Origin: Monodelphis domestica
Lineage: Eukaryota; Chordata; Mammalia; Didelphimorphia; Didelphidae
Direction of reading: 5' to 3'
Assembly (NCBI RefSeq): GCF_027887165.1
Contig: NC_077233.1
Coordinates: 186,157,887-186,221,886, forward strand
DNA length: 64,000 nt
A program made the position numbers and the translations under genes. The notes beneath the pieces are model-generated. The model was not told where the DNA came from and did not search any database. It was given only the letters and a program-made list of their open reading frames with translations. Shown here piece after piece: positions 1 through 9,930 of the stretch (positions are counted from its first letter, which is position 1; each line of letters starts with the position of its first letter).

Positions 1-317
1 TCACTGGGATTTCTGGTTTATTGTTTGCTGATCTCTCCCCCTCTCCCCCCATATGCTGAGTAGTAGCTGTCTATTGTAGTTTCTTTCTTCTTTTTCTGTT
101 GTTTGCTCAAATTCACCCCTTCTTTACTCCCCATATTTGTCTGTGCTCTTGTTCCTCTCATTTTCTTTGTTTTTTGGGGGACTTCTATCAGTCTCCCCTC
201 TTGGAGCTTTAACAGAAGATCTCCTGGTGTAGTCTTTGGGGGAGGGTTGTTGGGGGTTTGGGCTTCCCTGTCCTCTGGAGGTTTTTTATTGGCTTAATGT
301 CTAGCAGTCAATAAGGA

Positions 318-555
318 TGGGTGGGGAGCCTGGGCTTCCCTGAGTTCTGGAGACTTTTGATGGGATTAGATTCAGCTGGTTCTTTCAGAAGGCTCTGCTT
401 TCTAAGGGAGAAGGGGTCCTGGCCTCCCTGGGCTCTGAGGGCTCTTGATGGGATTAGGTTCATCTGGTTCTTTCAGAAGACTCTGCTTTCTAATGGAGGA
501 GGGGTCGTGGCCTCCCTGGGCTCTGAGGGCTCCTGATGGGATTAGGTTCAGCTTG
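318..555 (-). repeat. 88-bp tandem repeat in L1 5' UTR
   Basis: About 2.7 units with a period of 88 bp: the word TCTTTCAGAA recurs at 381 and 469, each time followed by a run ending in GATGGGATTAGGTTC. Related units with other periods occur in the L1 5' UTRs at 43035 and 60360. The arrangement resembles the promoter monomers of mouse L1; promoter function here is inference. Confidence 0.75.
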
Positions 556-943
556 TTTGTACTGAATGAGCCCTAAAGCAAAATCCTCCTCCTCCACAAT
601 CTGTGTTGAATGCCCAGAGACTGGCTCAGGTTGCTTTCAAGGTGAGTCCTTCAAAATAGCCAGCCTTGGGGCCCTTTTGCTGACCCTGAAATTCCCACTG
701 CTGCCATGGGCTCAGCACTCAGGGTTGGGGGGGATGGGTCCTGGGACCTTCCTTCTGCCTGCCTTTTAGATCCGAGTGATCTAGGGTTTTGGCTTTTGGG
801 GGACCATACCTTTTGATCCAGGTCCGGGAGGAGGGTTCCCCAGATCTGTCCTGTTGTTCAGCTTGAATTTTGGTGTCTTAGGAGCTCTCAGTTTGCAATC
901 AGTAAGAAAGGGTTTCTGAGGTCTGAACTTTCGCAGCTTCTAA

Positions 944-954
944 GCCGCCATCTT
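944..954 (-). promoter_or_regulatory. YY1-like site at L1 5' end
   Basis: Reads AAGATGGCGGC on the L1 sense strand. A YY1 site of this type at the very 5' end of human L1 helps set the transcription start. The same motif sits at the 5' end of three other L1 copies in this window (17072, 43847, 61131). Confidence 0.65.
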
Positions 955-955
955 G

Positions 956-2250
956 AAGAGCTGATTCTAACACCTAGTTTTCTCTTTACTATCAGTCCAG
1001 TGTCCTCACCATTTTAGCACATTACTGTATTGATTTTTTTTAACCACCAAAAGCCCTCTAGGTCTTTGAAGCATTTTGCTCTCCGACTGGAATATATTGG
1101 TGATATATCAGAAAAACTCTTTGTGTTCTCATTTCCTTTTTTTCTTATGGATATCAATCTTCTATTAGAAGAAGACTAAAAAAAAAACAAAGAATGAATA
1201 ATCTCTAGGGGTGTGTATAAGAGCAGGTGGCTTGAACCAGCAGGGAGAAAATCAAAGACATTGGTTATGGCTTGTGTAAAGGAAAGACAAGAAATAGTCA
1301 CCAGATGGTTTAACCACAGGAACTTTGAGTTGGAGAGACATCCTAACTAAGGAACACTGCAGACATCACTGGCTTAGGAATTTAGCAGCCAGATGTTCAG
1401 CAGAAACTGAGAACCCCATGGAGCTAAAAACAGGGGCTACTCTGCCACCCAAGTTTATGAACTTGTTTGCTTTTTTTTTTATCACAAAAGGGGAGGTTTA
1501 TGTTTAGAGGCAGCTTTTTTTACTCTGTTCAACTGAAAGCCAAGACCATCCCAAGAGAGTAGCTCTCTATATGTGTGAGCACAATTCACTACAGGCAAGC
1601 ACTTCAGACACCCAAACTCCCTTTAGGAGATTAAATTCCATATCCAGACTTATCAAAGGAATAACAAATCAGAAAAAAAAAAACCATGGAAGATGTTAGT
1701 TAAACAATAAAAGGGTCAGATGTCAAGCCCATGCCATGGTCATGTTTTTGGCTGGGTCAGTCATTGTCCTTACTACAGAGAAGTACTTTAGCATGTAACT
1801 AAATCAGCAGATGTCTAATCAAGTCAGCTAGAGGGACAGGGAGTGTAAGTGCAAATATAACTCGTGAACTGCTACGATGCCCACAAATGTTTTACTTACT
1901 GAGTTTATATTCTCTTGAGGGAATACAATATGCACACCAATGAATAAATAGAAGATGCATATGAAGCAATTTTCTTGTGGGGAAAGCACTAAAACTTTGG
2001 GAGGACAGTGTCAAGAAAGGTCTCCTCTGGGAAGTAACAAGGATGCTGAACTTTAAAGAGTGCTATGAATTCAAAGAGGTAGAGACCAAGAAAGAACTTT
2101 CTAGGTATAGGGGAAAGCTTGTGCAAGAGCATGGATTAGGAGCTAGAATACTACTATTCATGGACAAAATCAAATAGGCTTATTTCGTTGTCATGTTATT
2201 AAGCCAGGTTATTAAGGTCACAAAGGCAAAACAGAGAAGTCCACATTTTA
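956..2250. other. No recognised feature
   Basis: AT-rich sequence with short ORFs only. I see no repeat hallmark, exon-like frame or RNA fold in it. Confidence 0.5.
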
Positions 2251-2254
2251 CTTA

Positions 2255-2640
2255 GATCATTATGGTCTAGTCAGGAAGACCTCGATTTGAAACTAGCCTC
2301 ACTTGTAAGTTGTGTGACCTTGAACAAATAACTTGATCTCTCTAAGCTTCAGTTTCTTTATATTTAAAATTGGGATAATATAACCCAGTGGAATTGCTTG
2401 TCAGATCCAGGTGGGGGGAGGGAATAGGGGTGGGAAAATCATGAATCATGTAACTATGAAAAAATATTTTAAATAAATGAAGGTTGAAAAAAATAAAATT
2501 GGGATAATCATAGTATATGTAAAATTGGGATAATAATTGCACTTACCTCCCAAGATTGTTAAGGGGATTAAATAAGATAATATATTATAAAGCATTTTTC
2601 AAACCTTAAAGTACTATATAAATATTATTATATTAAATTT
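2255..2640 (+). repeat. MIR-type SINE, split by an L1 tail
   Basis: The left part (to 2379) reads like the MIR core: a tRNA-like stretch, then a 'TTGTGTGACCTTGA' word and a 'CTTCAGTTTCTTTAT' word. The right part (from 2509) continues with the usual 'ACCTCCCAAGATTGTTAAG' region and an AT-rich tail. The two halves are separated by an L1 3' fragment at 2380-2493 with a 15-bp TSD. The tail grades into AT-rich simple sequence to about 2720. Confidence 0.7.
2380..2493 (+). mobile_element. L1 3' end, extremely 5'-truncated insertion
   Basis: 114 bp of L1 3' UTR: TATAACCCAGTGG, then a G-rich stretch, then an A-rich tail. It closely matches the end of the L1 at 17500-18200. It is flanked by a perfect 15-bp TSD, TAAAATTGGGATAAT, at 2365-2379 and 2494-2508. 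A third copy of the same word lies at 2520-2534. Confidence 0.85.
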
Positions 2641-2719
2641 ATATTATTTAATATGTTATATAAACATATTTATATGCATGTTATACATTAAATATATAAA
2701 TATAATAATAATAATTATT

Positions 2720-3180
2720 ATTAATTCTATAGGGAATAAAAATCCACTGAAGCTTCTTGAGCAGAGAAATTATCTGATGGGACTTGTACTTTAGGAATAT
2801 CAGTTTGGTAACTATATGGAGGAAGATTTGGAAAGGAGAGACATCAGAGGCAGAGAGAACAATTTGAAGGTAGGAACTGATAAGAGCCAGAATTAGGATG
2901 GTGACTAAATGAATGGAGGAAAAGGAATGAATGTGGGGAATGTTGAGGGTAGAATCAATATGATTTGGCAACAGATATGGATGGTGAAGGAGACAGAAGA
3001 GTATGACTGAGGTTGTAAACCAGAATGATTAGAAGAATTGTGATAACTTTTGACAGTAGAGGCAGATTAGGAGATGGGGTGAATATTTTCGGGAAAGATA
3101 ATGAATTTCATTTTGGACATTTTGACTTTTTAGTGTCTATGGGAGATCCAGAAAACAAGGAGAGTAGGGAATTTTTCAGT
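2720..3180 (-). mobile_element. L2 LINE, ORF2 3' part
   Basis: Reading the minus strand gives degraded L2 reverse-transcriptase C-terminal protein, including the string FLKYKSHQIISLLKKLQW (in a 96-residue frame at 2681-2971), which matches the L2 pattern of 'K.RSDHVTPLLNKLQWLPI'. Upstream on the same strand is the L2 'MSKTE' region (3100-3180). This is an old, inactive copy. Confidence 0.75.
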
Positions 3181-3199
3181 AAATAAATATGAAGCTTTT

Positions 3200-3265
3200 G
3201 CTGATTTGCTCTACTGTTAGTGTCCTCCCACCCCAAACTATCTTGTATTCATTTTACACAGATTT

Positions 3266-3308
<43 letters not shown>

Positions 3309-3475
3309 ATATGTATGTCAACTTATTTATTAGAATGTAATCCCCTGTAGAGCAGGGGTTATTTCAAAACTTTTGTCATTGTATCTTCAGCACTTAGCAC
3401 TTAGTGCCTGGTGCAAAGTAAATATTTAATAAATGCTTGCTTATTAATTGATTGTCCAGCTGATTGAACTCTGTA
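3200..3475 (+). mobile_element. L2 LINE 3' end
   Basis: Carries the L2 3' tail: 'CCCCTGTAGAGCAGGGG', then 'GTGCCTGGTGCAAAGTAAAT', then 'AATAAATGCTTGCTTATTA'. A CA microsatellite sits inside it at about 3269-3306, in the same place as the GT repeat in the L2 at 31430. Confidence 0.8.
3269..3306. repeat. (CA)n microsatellite
   Basis: About 19 uninterrupted CA units inside an L2 3' end. Confidence 0.95.
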
Positions 3476-3944
3476 GGAAAAGAGGATATGGTGGCAAGGA
3501 TCCAGTTTGTAGCCTAAAATCAAATGTCTAAAATTGTGAGAAAGTTGGAAGGAGCCTAAGGGCAATCATTCAAATAACTGCAGCTCAGAAAGTGGGACTC
3601 CTGAGGAAAGAGCTATTAGGGGATCTGTCTTGATGTTCAAGGACATAATGGACCAACCACAAAGCTGACCAAACCAAAAGGGAATGACATTGGTAGAGCT
3701 TGTATTCAGTTCTCCCCACTCACACCCTTGAATCATTTTTCACAGGCATACCATATAATATTCATTCTTTTCTATTTCTCACCACAGGGAGAAAACATAA
3801 TATGAACTCATTCTTGCTAAAGTGTTAGAGGCTTAAAGTGTGTCCTGTCCTACAGGTGTTAACATTTTACTAAAGAACCACAGGGGAGGGCCTAATGTTT
3901 AGCCCAGTGAAATTGTGACGTTTTAGTATAGTAGAATCATCACT
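3476..3944. other. No recognised feature
   Basis: Unique-looking sequence with no open frame of note and no repeat hallmark. Confidence 0.45.
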
Positions 3945-4095
3945 GTAATGAAAATCAAGAAGTTTGAGTCCTAGTCAACTCTCTGCTACTAATTCTCTAT
4001 GTTACCTAAAGCATGTCTTTTAACAACTCTAGAACTTAAATTTTTTTTAATCTATAAAATGAAGTTGGAATAAGTATTCTATGGTTTCATAGATA
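3945..4095 (+). repeat. MIR-type SINE remnant
   Basis: Shows the MIR sequence of events: 'AAGTTTGAGTCCTAGT', a loose 'CTAATTCTCTATGTTACC', then 'ATCTATAAAATGAAG'. Strongly diverged. Confidence 0.55.
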
Positions 4096-4765
4096 TTTAA
4101 TAATAGGATTTCAGGTATCTATAGGAAAGATATTTGGGTACCCTTCCCATTAAACAATTTAAAACACTTAAAAAGCCCAGGAGTGTGTTGGCAAATGTTT
4201 AACAACCACAGCACACTTTAAAATTAATTTTGCATTATTGATATTTTCTCCATCACTTTCTTAAGTCCAGTCAATCAACCAAAGAAAATCAATGAAGCCA
4301 TTATTTGTAGAGCTTCCTGACTTCTCAGGTATAAATGCTCAAACTGAAAATTTAACTATTGGCTTTCTTCAACCAGTGTCAGCTTGTGCTAGCACACCTT
4401 TTCTTTTATATATATAGACAATTGTATTATATAGACAATTACCTATCCAGCCCATTTTTAAGTACAGTCCTATTGATGAGGCAGGAAGAGACAGTTTAGG
4501 AAGCTGAAGGAAGGAAACTGGAGGCATATGATACATGTAAACATTTATCCAAGACAGAAGATATCTGGGGCATGGCTGCCATGGGCTCCTGATTGGGTTC
4601 GACCAGAAAACAGGATGATGAAGAAACCAATTGCATATGTCCTGTAATAGAGAAGGCTAAGGAGAAAACAGTTTGTTTAATAGTAAAAGGATACTAGATT
4701 TATCCAAGGCCAAAAACATGGTAAGGATATTGTAAAAATATGGCATTAGAAGGGCAAACACATAT
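4096..4765. other. No recognised feature
   Basis: AT-rich sequence with no hallmark I recognise, immediately left of the RTE-like LINE. Confidence 0.45.
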
Positions 4766-4901
4766 ATATAGTAGTCTCTCGGTGATCGACAATGACTATT
4801 GTCTTTGTGCAGTTTCATCTATTGATGTACCCTCATGTGGCTTTGGAGTCCAAAGGCTGAGGTGCAGAGTTTGTGGCATGTGGGGCATGGGACGCCAGTT
4901 G
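4766..4901 (-). other. 3' UTR of the RTE-like LINE
   Basis: GC-moderate sequence between the coding stop region and a short AT repeat at about 4755-4765. There is no poly(A) tail, as is usual for RTE elements, which end in short simple repeats. Confidence 0.55.
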
Positions 4902-5645
4902 TTACGGGAGGGGCGGTTGTGGCCTGGTGTCGGCATTCATGCATTCAGCCGCAAGATGTCGACGTTGCTCATCTTCAAAGGTGGCGGTGGCATGGTTAGT
5001 GTGGGTTCGCCAGTTGCTTCTGACAGAGGCAGCGAGTTCTAGTTGCTTTGGTGTCATGCCAGCCCACTTCAAGTTTGACTTTAGCTGATCCTTGAATCTT
5101 TTCTTTGGTCGGCCTTGTTTCCTGAGTCCAGCTGACAGTTCACCATAGAATACCTGTCTTGGTATTCGCTGTGGGTCCATGCGGATGACGTGTCCAGACC
5201 ATCGTAGCTGGGTTTTGAGGATCATGACTTCAATGCTGGTGGAGTTGGCTCTGTCGAGGACTTCCTGGTTGGTGATTCGGTCCTGCCATCGGATCCTCAC
5301 GATTGACAGGAGGGAGCGTTGGTGGAATTGCTCCAGCTGTTTTATGTGCTTCCGGTACAGTGTCCATGTCTCACAACCATACAGGAGCGAGTTGAGGACC
5401 ACTGAGTTATACACTTTGAGCTTTGTTGCAGTGCTTACACCGCTGTGTTGGAGGACTTTGGAGCGCAGCCTCCCGAGTGCCTGGCTGGCCTTTTGGATCC
5501 TGGCATTAATCTTGTGGTCTAGGGACCCGTCATTGGCGATGGTGCTGCCCAGGTACTTGAAAGTGTTGACGTTAGAAAGCTGTGTGCCGTCGATTGTAAT
5601 GCACGGCTGGTTCGTTGGCCTCCCTGGTGCAGGTTGGAACAGCAC
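4902..5645 (-). pseudogene. RTE-like LINE, C-terminal domain block
   Basis: A 247-residue open block read from a methionine that is internal to the protein. It starts just after the reverse transcriptase thumb. It shows KYLGSTIANDGSLDHKI near residue 30 (the RT motif 'YLG'), LLYGCETWTLY near residue 90, and RWQDRITNQEVLDRA and RWSGHVIRMD further on. These blocks are typical of the C-terminal part of RTE-related LINE proteins; their role is not well defined. It ends in an acidic, histidine-rich tail. A frame break and a short palindrome separate it from the RT block at 5669-7057. Confidence 0.8.
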
Positions 5646-5668
5646 CTCTGTTTTGCTGAGGCTGATAG

Positions 5669-7057
5669 TCAGGCCAAACAGTTTTGTTGGTTTAGTCTAA
5701 GACTAAACCTGTCCACAATGGTTTGGAGATGATTTTCTTGGTGGGCCATGAGAGCACAGTCATCTGCAAAGAGAGCTTCCAGGATGAGTCTCTCTGTTGT
5801 CTTTGTTTTTGCAATCAGGCAGCGAAGGTCAAATAGTGAGCCATCCAGTCGGTATTTGATGTAGATGCCCAGGTCTAGATCCATCACAGCATGTCGTAAT
5901 ACTTGGGTGAAAAATAGGTTGAATAGTACCGGAGCGAGGACACAGCCTTGTTTCACGCCATTGGAGATGTTGAAGCGATAGGAAGTCTCTCCACCAGAGA
6001 GGACTTCCTCCGTCATGTGGACATGAAAGAGCTGGATCAGTTTGATGAATTTTGCTGGGCAACTGAGCTTGCTGAGGATCACCCACAATGCGTCCCTGTT
6101 CACTGTGTCGAACGCCTTTGTCAGGTCTATGAAGACAATGTAGAGACTCAGGTTCTGCTCAAGGCATTTTTCCTGCATTTGCCTCACCGTGAAGACCATG
6201 TCGATGGTGCTGCGATCTGGTTGGAAGCCACATTGTGATTCAGGCAGGTTCTGCTCTGAAACAGATGACAGGAGTCTGTTGAGTAATACACGGGCAAGGA
6301 TCTTGCCAGCAGTGGAGAGTAGTGAGATGCCTCTGTAGTTGTCACAGGCTGCCCATGAGCCTTTTTTCTTGTATAGGGCTACAATGGAGGCATCTCTGAG
6401 TTCTGGGGGCATGTCTTCCTCTTCCCATATGCTGGTCAGTACTATGTGAAATGCCTGGAGCGCCTTTCCATTTAAGGCCTTATACACCTCAGTTGGGATC
6501 CCGTCTTTACCGGGTGCCTTGCCTGCACTCATTTGTTTAATGGCTTTTTGGACTTCCTCTATTGAAGGAGGGACATCAGGTTGTTCAATGGAGCGGTTTT
6601 GGGGGATCTGGTCAAGGGCGCTTTGGTTGACTGAAGAGGGTCGGTTGAGAAGCTGACTGAAGAGTTCTTTCCACCTGTTGCTGATGCCTATTTTATCTTT
6701 TATGAGAGTGTCACCGTCAGAGGATAGCAAGGGAGTGGTAGTGGGTTTTGATGGGCAATAGACAGTCTTGAGGGCACTGAAAAATTGTTTGTAGTTTTTC
6801 ATATCAGCAAACCGCTGGATTTCTTCTGCCTTTTTTTCCCACCATCGGTCTTGCATCTTCCTGATCTCATGCTGCACCGTGGCTTGGAGAGACTTGAATC
6901 TGTCTTTTTTAGGAGCAGAGTTTGGGTTATTTTGCCACTCCATAAAGGCTTTGTTCTTCTTGCTCAATAGGTCTTCAATAGCAGTGTTGTTCTCGTCGAA
7001 CCAGTCCTGGTGGTTGCGTTGTTTAGGGCCTGGGACTGCCTTTGATGTTTCCCTCAC
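5669..7057 (-). pseudogene. RTE-like LINE, reverse transcriptase block
   Basis: A 462-residue open block. In order: a basic linker with a WFDENN motif (about residues 15-25), GKAPGKDGIPTEVYK (about 190), LYKKKGSWAACDNYRGISLL (about 240), SQCGFQPDRSTIDMVF (about 285), FIDLTKAFDTVNR (motif A with the catalytic aspartate, about 310), NGVKQGCVLAPVLF (about 370) and FADD (motif C, about 430). All the catalytic aspartates are present. This enzyme copies element RNA at the nicked target site. The frame is lost at the C-terminal end, beside a 21-bp palindrome at 5689-5709. Confidence 0.88.
5689..5709. repeat. Perfect 21-bp palindrome inside the LINE
   Basis: The 10-base arms GGTTTAGTCT and AGACTAAACC flank one central A. 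It lies at the break between the RT block and the C-terminal block, where the protein should read continuously, so it looks like a local inverted duplication. Confidence 0.85.
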
Positions 7058-7473
7058 TGCGTCTCTGAACTGGTTCCATTTCTCGGTTGAGCTTCCAGTG
7101 AGTGGTCCCTTAGCAGACAGCTTGTTGTCCAGGCAGGACTGGAATGTTGCAAATAAGATGGATCTCTAAGACGACTCACGTTGTAAAATGCACGAACTGT
7201 CTGGGTGCGTTTTGGATGGCGAGGCGCAATGCGCATTTGAAGAGTCACTCTAACCAATCGGTGGTCTGTCCAGCATTCAGCTCTTCTCATGGCTCTGGTG
7301 ATCTTTACATCCTGGATGTCTTGCCCAATCTTGTACAATGATGTAGTCAATGAGATGCCACTGTTTTGATCGTGGGTGCATCCACGTTGTTTTATATTTG
7401 TTCGCCATTCTGAACACAGTGTTTGTGATGGTGAGTTCGAACTCTGAGCATTTGCTGAGTAGCAGTAGGCCAT
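7054..7473 (-). pseudogene. RTE-like LINE, endonuclease end and linker block
   Basis: A 139-residue open frame. Only the part from about residue 54 (DIQDVKITRAMRRAECWTDH) belongs to the element's protein; the part before it is out of frame with the upstream endonuclease. TDHRLV is the SDH-type histidine motif that closes the endonuclease active site. The block then runs into the linker before the RT. The frame break from the 7277-8116 block lies near 7320-7340. Confidence 0.75.
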
Positions 7474-8116
7474 TGTTGTTTATTTTGCCCACGCCGTGTT
7501 TGCCAAGCACTCCTTTCAATCTTTCATGGTCCTGGCCAATGCGGGCGTTGAAGTCTCCCAGTAGTATCAGCTTGTCATTTGTGGGCACTGAGTGCAGGAT
7601 GGCACTCAGGTCAGAGTAGAACTGCTTGATGGTCTCCTCTGTGCTGGTTAGTGTTGGGGCATATGCGCTGATGATTGTGGCATACCGCTCTTTGCTGAGA
7701 GGCAAACGGATCTTCATGAGCCTCTCGCTGATACCCACAGGCAAGTCTGGCAGCTGTTTGAGCAAATTGGTCTTGATGGCCAGGCCAACACCATGGATTC
7801 TGTCTTCATTTGAGGCTCTACCTTTCCAGAAGAAGGTGTATCCAGTGGTGGGTTCGCTGAGTGATCCCTCTTCTGGTAAGCGTGTTTCGCTTAAGGCTGC
7901 GATGTCAATGTTATATTGCGCCAGTTCTTTACCGATTAGAGCTGTTCTTCTCTCAGGTCTTGGGGTTTTCGCTCTATCAAGTAATGTCCTGATGTTCCAT
8001 GCTCCTAATAGGAGTTTCTTTGTATTTTTTCTTTTATTTCGACCACTTAAAGGGGATGACCTGCCAGCCATGGTGTGCTGACCGGGTGTTTGTAAGGCAG
8101 GCAATGTTTGGGACAC
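7277..8116 (-). pseudogene. RTE-like LINE, endonuclease block
   Basis: 279 residues from a methionine at 8116. Only three short words precede the domain start LLLGAWNIRTLLDRA (about residue 36), which suggests that this is close to the true start. Active-site signatures of the AP-endonuclease family are visible: ALSETRLPEEG (catalytic glutamate, about 75), LLGDFNARIG (about 190) and HLIDYIIV (about 255). The last 20 residues are out of frame; the true path continues in the 7054-7473 block. The domain nicks target DNA to prime reverse transcription. The N-terminal lead is basic (SGRNKRKNTKK). Confidence 0.85.
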
Positions 8117-8345
8117 CTTTTCTAGTCCCCTCCCTTGACTAGGATGAGCAGTGCTGTCCTAGAGAGGGCTGCTCAGTCGCCCAGGATGCTGCCGAAAGTC
8201 CCTGCTGCCCACAGGGCCGAGTGACCACTGGTCTGTGGGCCGCCTACGTGCAGGATCGTGACTACAACTGCCAGTGGTCACCTCCACCGTCGCCACTCAC
8301 CCATCGCTGCAGGTCTTGAAGAGGGTGGACGGGGTTAGGATAGAT
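8117..8345 (-). other. 5' UTR of the RTE-like LINE
   Basis: GC- and CpG-rich leader ending near 8345, where the composition drops to AT-rich flank. It contains a CCACTGGTC/GACCACTGG-type inverted pair (about 8225-8280). Confidence 0.6.
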
Positions 8346-8620
8346 GAGTGTGCACAAAGATACTTGTGCATGAAAGAGATTTAAGTGGAAAAACACATAC
8401 AGTATTTATAAGCACACATGTATAGAAATGTCCCCAAGCTGCACCAAGACATTGGAGAGATTCTGTCGATATGGAAAGGAAATAGTGAGATGAAGGGGTA
8501 GGCACACATTAGACTGAGGGTCAGCAAAAATTAAAACTCTGGGCTTCATTTCCTTGCCTGAAAAATAAATGACCTATAAGAGGCAGAATAAGAGAGACAG
8601 GCTGACTTCAGAAGATGGGA
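8346..8620. other. Little recognised; possible SINE shard
   Basis: Contains 'CTTCATTTCCTTGCCTGAA' near 8545, which may be a MIR shard. Otherwise nothing. Confidence 0.35.
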
Positions 8621-8624
8621 AGAC

Positions 8625-8882
8625 ATATTGAAGTCTTACCTTGGACACACATTGGATATGTAACTCTGGGTAAATTACTTACTTTCTTGGTGTCCTGGAC
8701 AACTCTCTAAGGCTAGAAGGAGCAATGTAGTTGATGATGTGCTTTGATAGAGTGAGTTTCTTCATTTAGTGCTCTTTCTAGTAATGAAATGACCTTCAGT
8801 ATAAACTGGAAAAAAATAAATGAGGGGTTTGGATTAGATGACCTCTAAGATCCCTTCCAGCTTTGTCTATAATCCAATAATT
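8625..8882 (+). repeat. MIR-type SINE
   Basis: Reads through a GTAACTCTGGGTAAATTACTT word and ends with GATTAGATGACCTCTAAGAT and CCTTCCAGCTTTG, the usual end of a common marsupial SINE. Confidence 0.65.
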
Positions 8883-8885
8883 CTG

Positions 8886-9030
8886 GGAACTGAGTTCTTG
8901 TTTCAATTTTGCCAATAACCAGATGTGACTGGGAACAAGTCACTTCACCTCACATTTAAAATGAGAGAGTTGGACTCTAGTTCTTTATGGATTTCTTAAA
9001 TCATGACCTCTCTATTTTGACACTAGGACC
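8886..9030 (+). repeat. MIR-type SINE
   Basis: A second diverged copy: 'CAGATGTGACTGGGAACAAG', 'CACTTCACCTC', then 'AAAATGAGAGAGTTGGACT'. Confidence 0.55.
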
Positions 9031-9639
9031 TATGTCCTTGATGGGAAGCAACAAAAGAAAAAGTAAATTGTTTCCCAAACCAACCACATTACACTCCTTG
9101 TGAAGACATGAAAGAGATTACATGTGGAGGATTTCATTGACCTGGAGAAGAGAGAGGTGTGAAAGAGCAGATCAAATTTATTTTCATTTAGAGGAAATGA
9201 TGGTGTAGGAAGGTTAATTCTTCACTTTCCTTGAAGGCAGAAAAAAAAAAGACCAAGGCAGGTATTTAGTTAGACATCAAAAAGGACTTTTTAAAAGAAG
9301 TTATGAATTATCCTTTGGAGGATATATTTATTTGAATTGAGCTTACTTATTATAAAATTCTCTACTTTCTGCTTTTGCAAGGAGGGAAACAGTCTCAAAT
9401 CGGTCTGTCAGTTCTATGAAGTTATGATTCCTGGTTCTGTTTTGAGGGTACCCCCAGGGTACTTTCAATAACCTCAGTGCAGTGAAACTATTAAAAATCC
9501 AATTATTTTCAATAAAGAAAAATAGTTAAATTTTTAAAAATATTTATGAAAATACTATGCCTTCTGGGGGAGATGGTGGAGAACAGAAGGCAAAAATTTT
9601 AAAATAACAGAAGTGAAAACCAACTCCTGTGTTTTGCTG
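9031..9639. other. No recognised feature
   Basis: AT-rich sequence; nothing recognised. Confidence 0.45.
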
Positions 9640-9800
9640 GTATATGTTTGCTAGTTCTTCTCCTTACCAAAAAAGATCTTGAACTTATTTGTATATATTT
9701 GCATGTCATACTTATGTATGTGCATATTTCTCCCCCAAAAGAATGTAAAATTCTTGAAAGTAGAAGCTATTTCATTCCTATCACCCCCTAGAATCTAGGC
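9640..9800 (+). mobile_element. L2 LINE 3' end fragment
   Basis: 'GTAAAATTCTTGAAAGTAGAAGC' and 'CCCCCTAGAATCTAGG' match the L2 3' region in order; the AATAAATG tail is missing. Confidence 0.55.
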
Positions 9801-9930
9801 ATGCATAAGGAAGATAAGATTAGTTAAATGATTTGTTTGGTGTCACACAGTTAGTCAGTGCTTGAAGTGGGATTGGAACCCAGATCTTACAGTAAGTCCA
9901 GTACTTTATCTACTGTGCCATATTGCCATT
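9800..9930 (-). repeat. MIR3-like SINE
   Basis: Antisense tRNA-SINE core: 'TGTCACACAGTTAGTCAGTG', 'GGATTGGAACCCAGATCTT', then 'CTTTATCTACTGTGCCAT'. Confidence 0.7.

Larger units (their letters stand above)
1..955 (-). mobile_element. L1 LINE, 5' UTR (element continues off the left edge)
   Basis: This block aligns by eye with the 5' UTRs of the other antisense L1s in the window (42754-43868, 60187-61154, 51790-52345). It ends in the same terminal motif, a reversed AAGATGGCGGC near 944-954. The last bases that follow this motif in the other copies (CCGGAAGTC type) are missing or altered, so the 5' end lies at about 955. The ORFs would lie to the left of the window, so the coding state and the TSD cannot be judged. 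It contains an 88-bp tandem repeat. Family assignment is by internal comparison only. Confidence 0.8.
4766..8345 (-). mobile_element. RTE-like LINE, near full length
   Basis: A 3.6-kb minus-strand non-LTR retrotransposon with one long coding region (about 1,070 codons from 8116 to 4902): an apurinic-type endonuclease, a reverse transcriptase and a C-terminal domain with a YGCETWTLY-type block. There is no separate ORF1. The size and single ORF fit the RTE group. The exact clade (RTE, RTE-X or a neighbour) is not resolved here. The coding region is in four open blocks, so it has about three frame breaks and is inactive as it stands. Base use differs sharply from the flanks: it is much richer in GC and CpG. 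No clear TSD is visible; the 3' end lies beside a TATATATA run. Confidence 0.8.

Noticed and set aside
318-555. Possible CRISPR-like array
   Set aside because: Units are adjacent with no spacers, the host is a vertebrate, and they belong to an L1 5' UTR.
2720-3180. Possible host protein fragment (IISLLKKLQW...)
   Set aside because: The wording fits L2 reverse transcriptase and the nucleotide context is an L2.
4740-5088. Plus-strand frames of 100 and 71 codons at the LINE 3' end
   Set aside because: Antisense to the LINE's 3' UTR and C-terminus, cysteine-rich by chance, no start context.
5179-5700. 173-codon plus-strand frame
   Set aside because: Complement of the RTE-like LINE C-terminal block; no domain of its own.
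7626-8081. 151-codon plus-strand frame
   Set aside because: Complement of the RTE-like LINE endonuclease.
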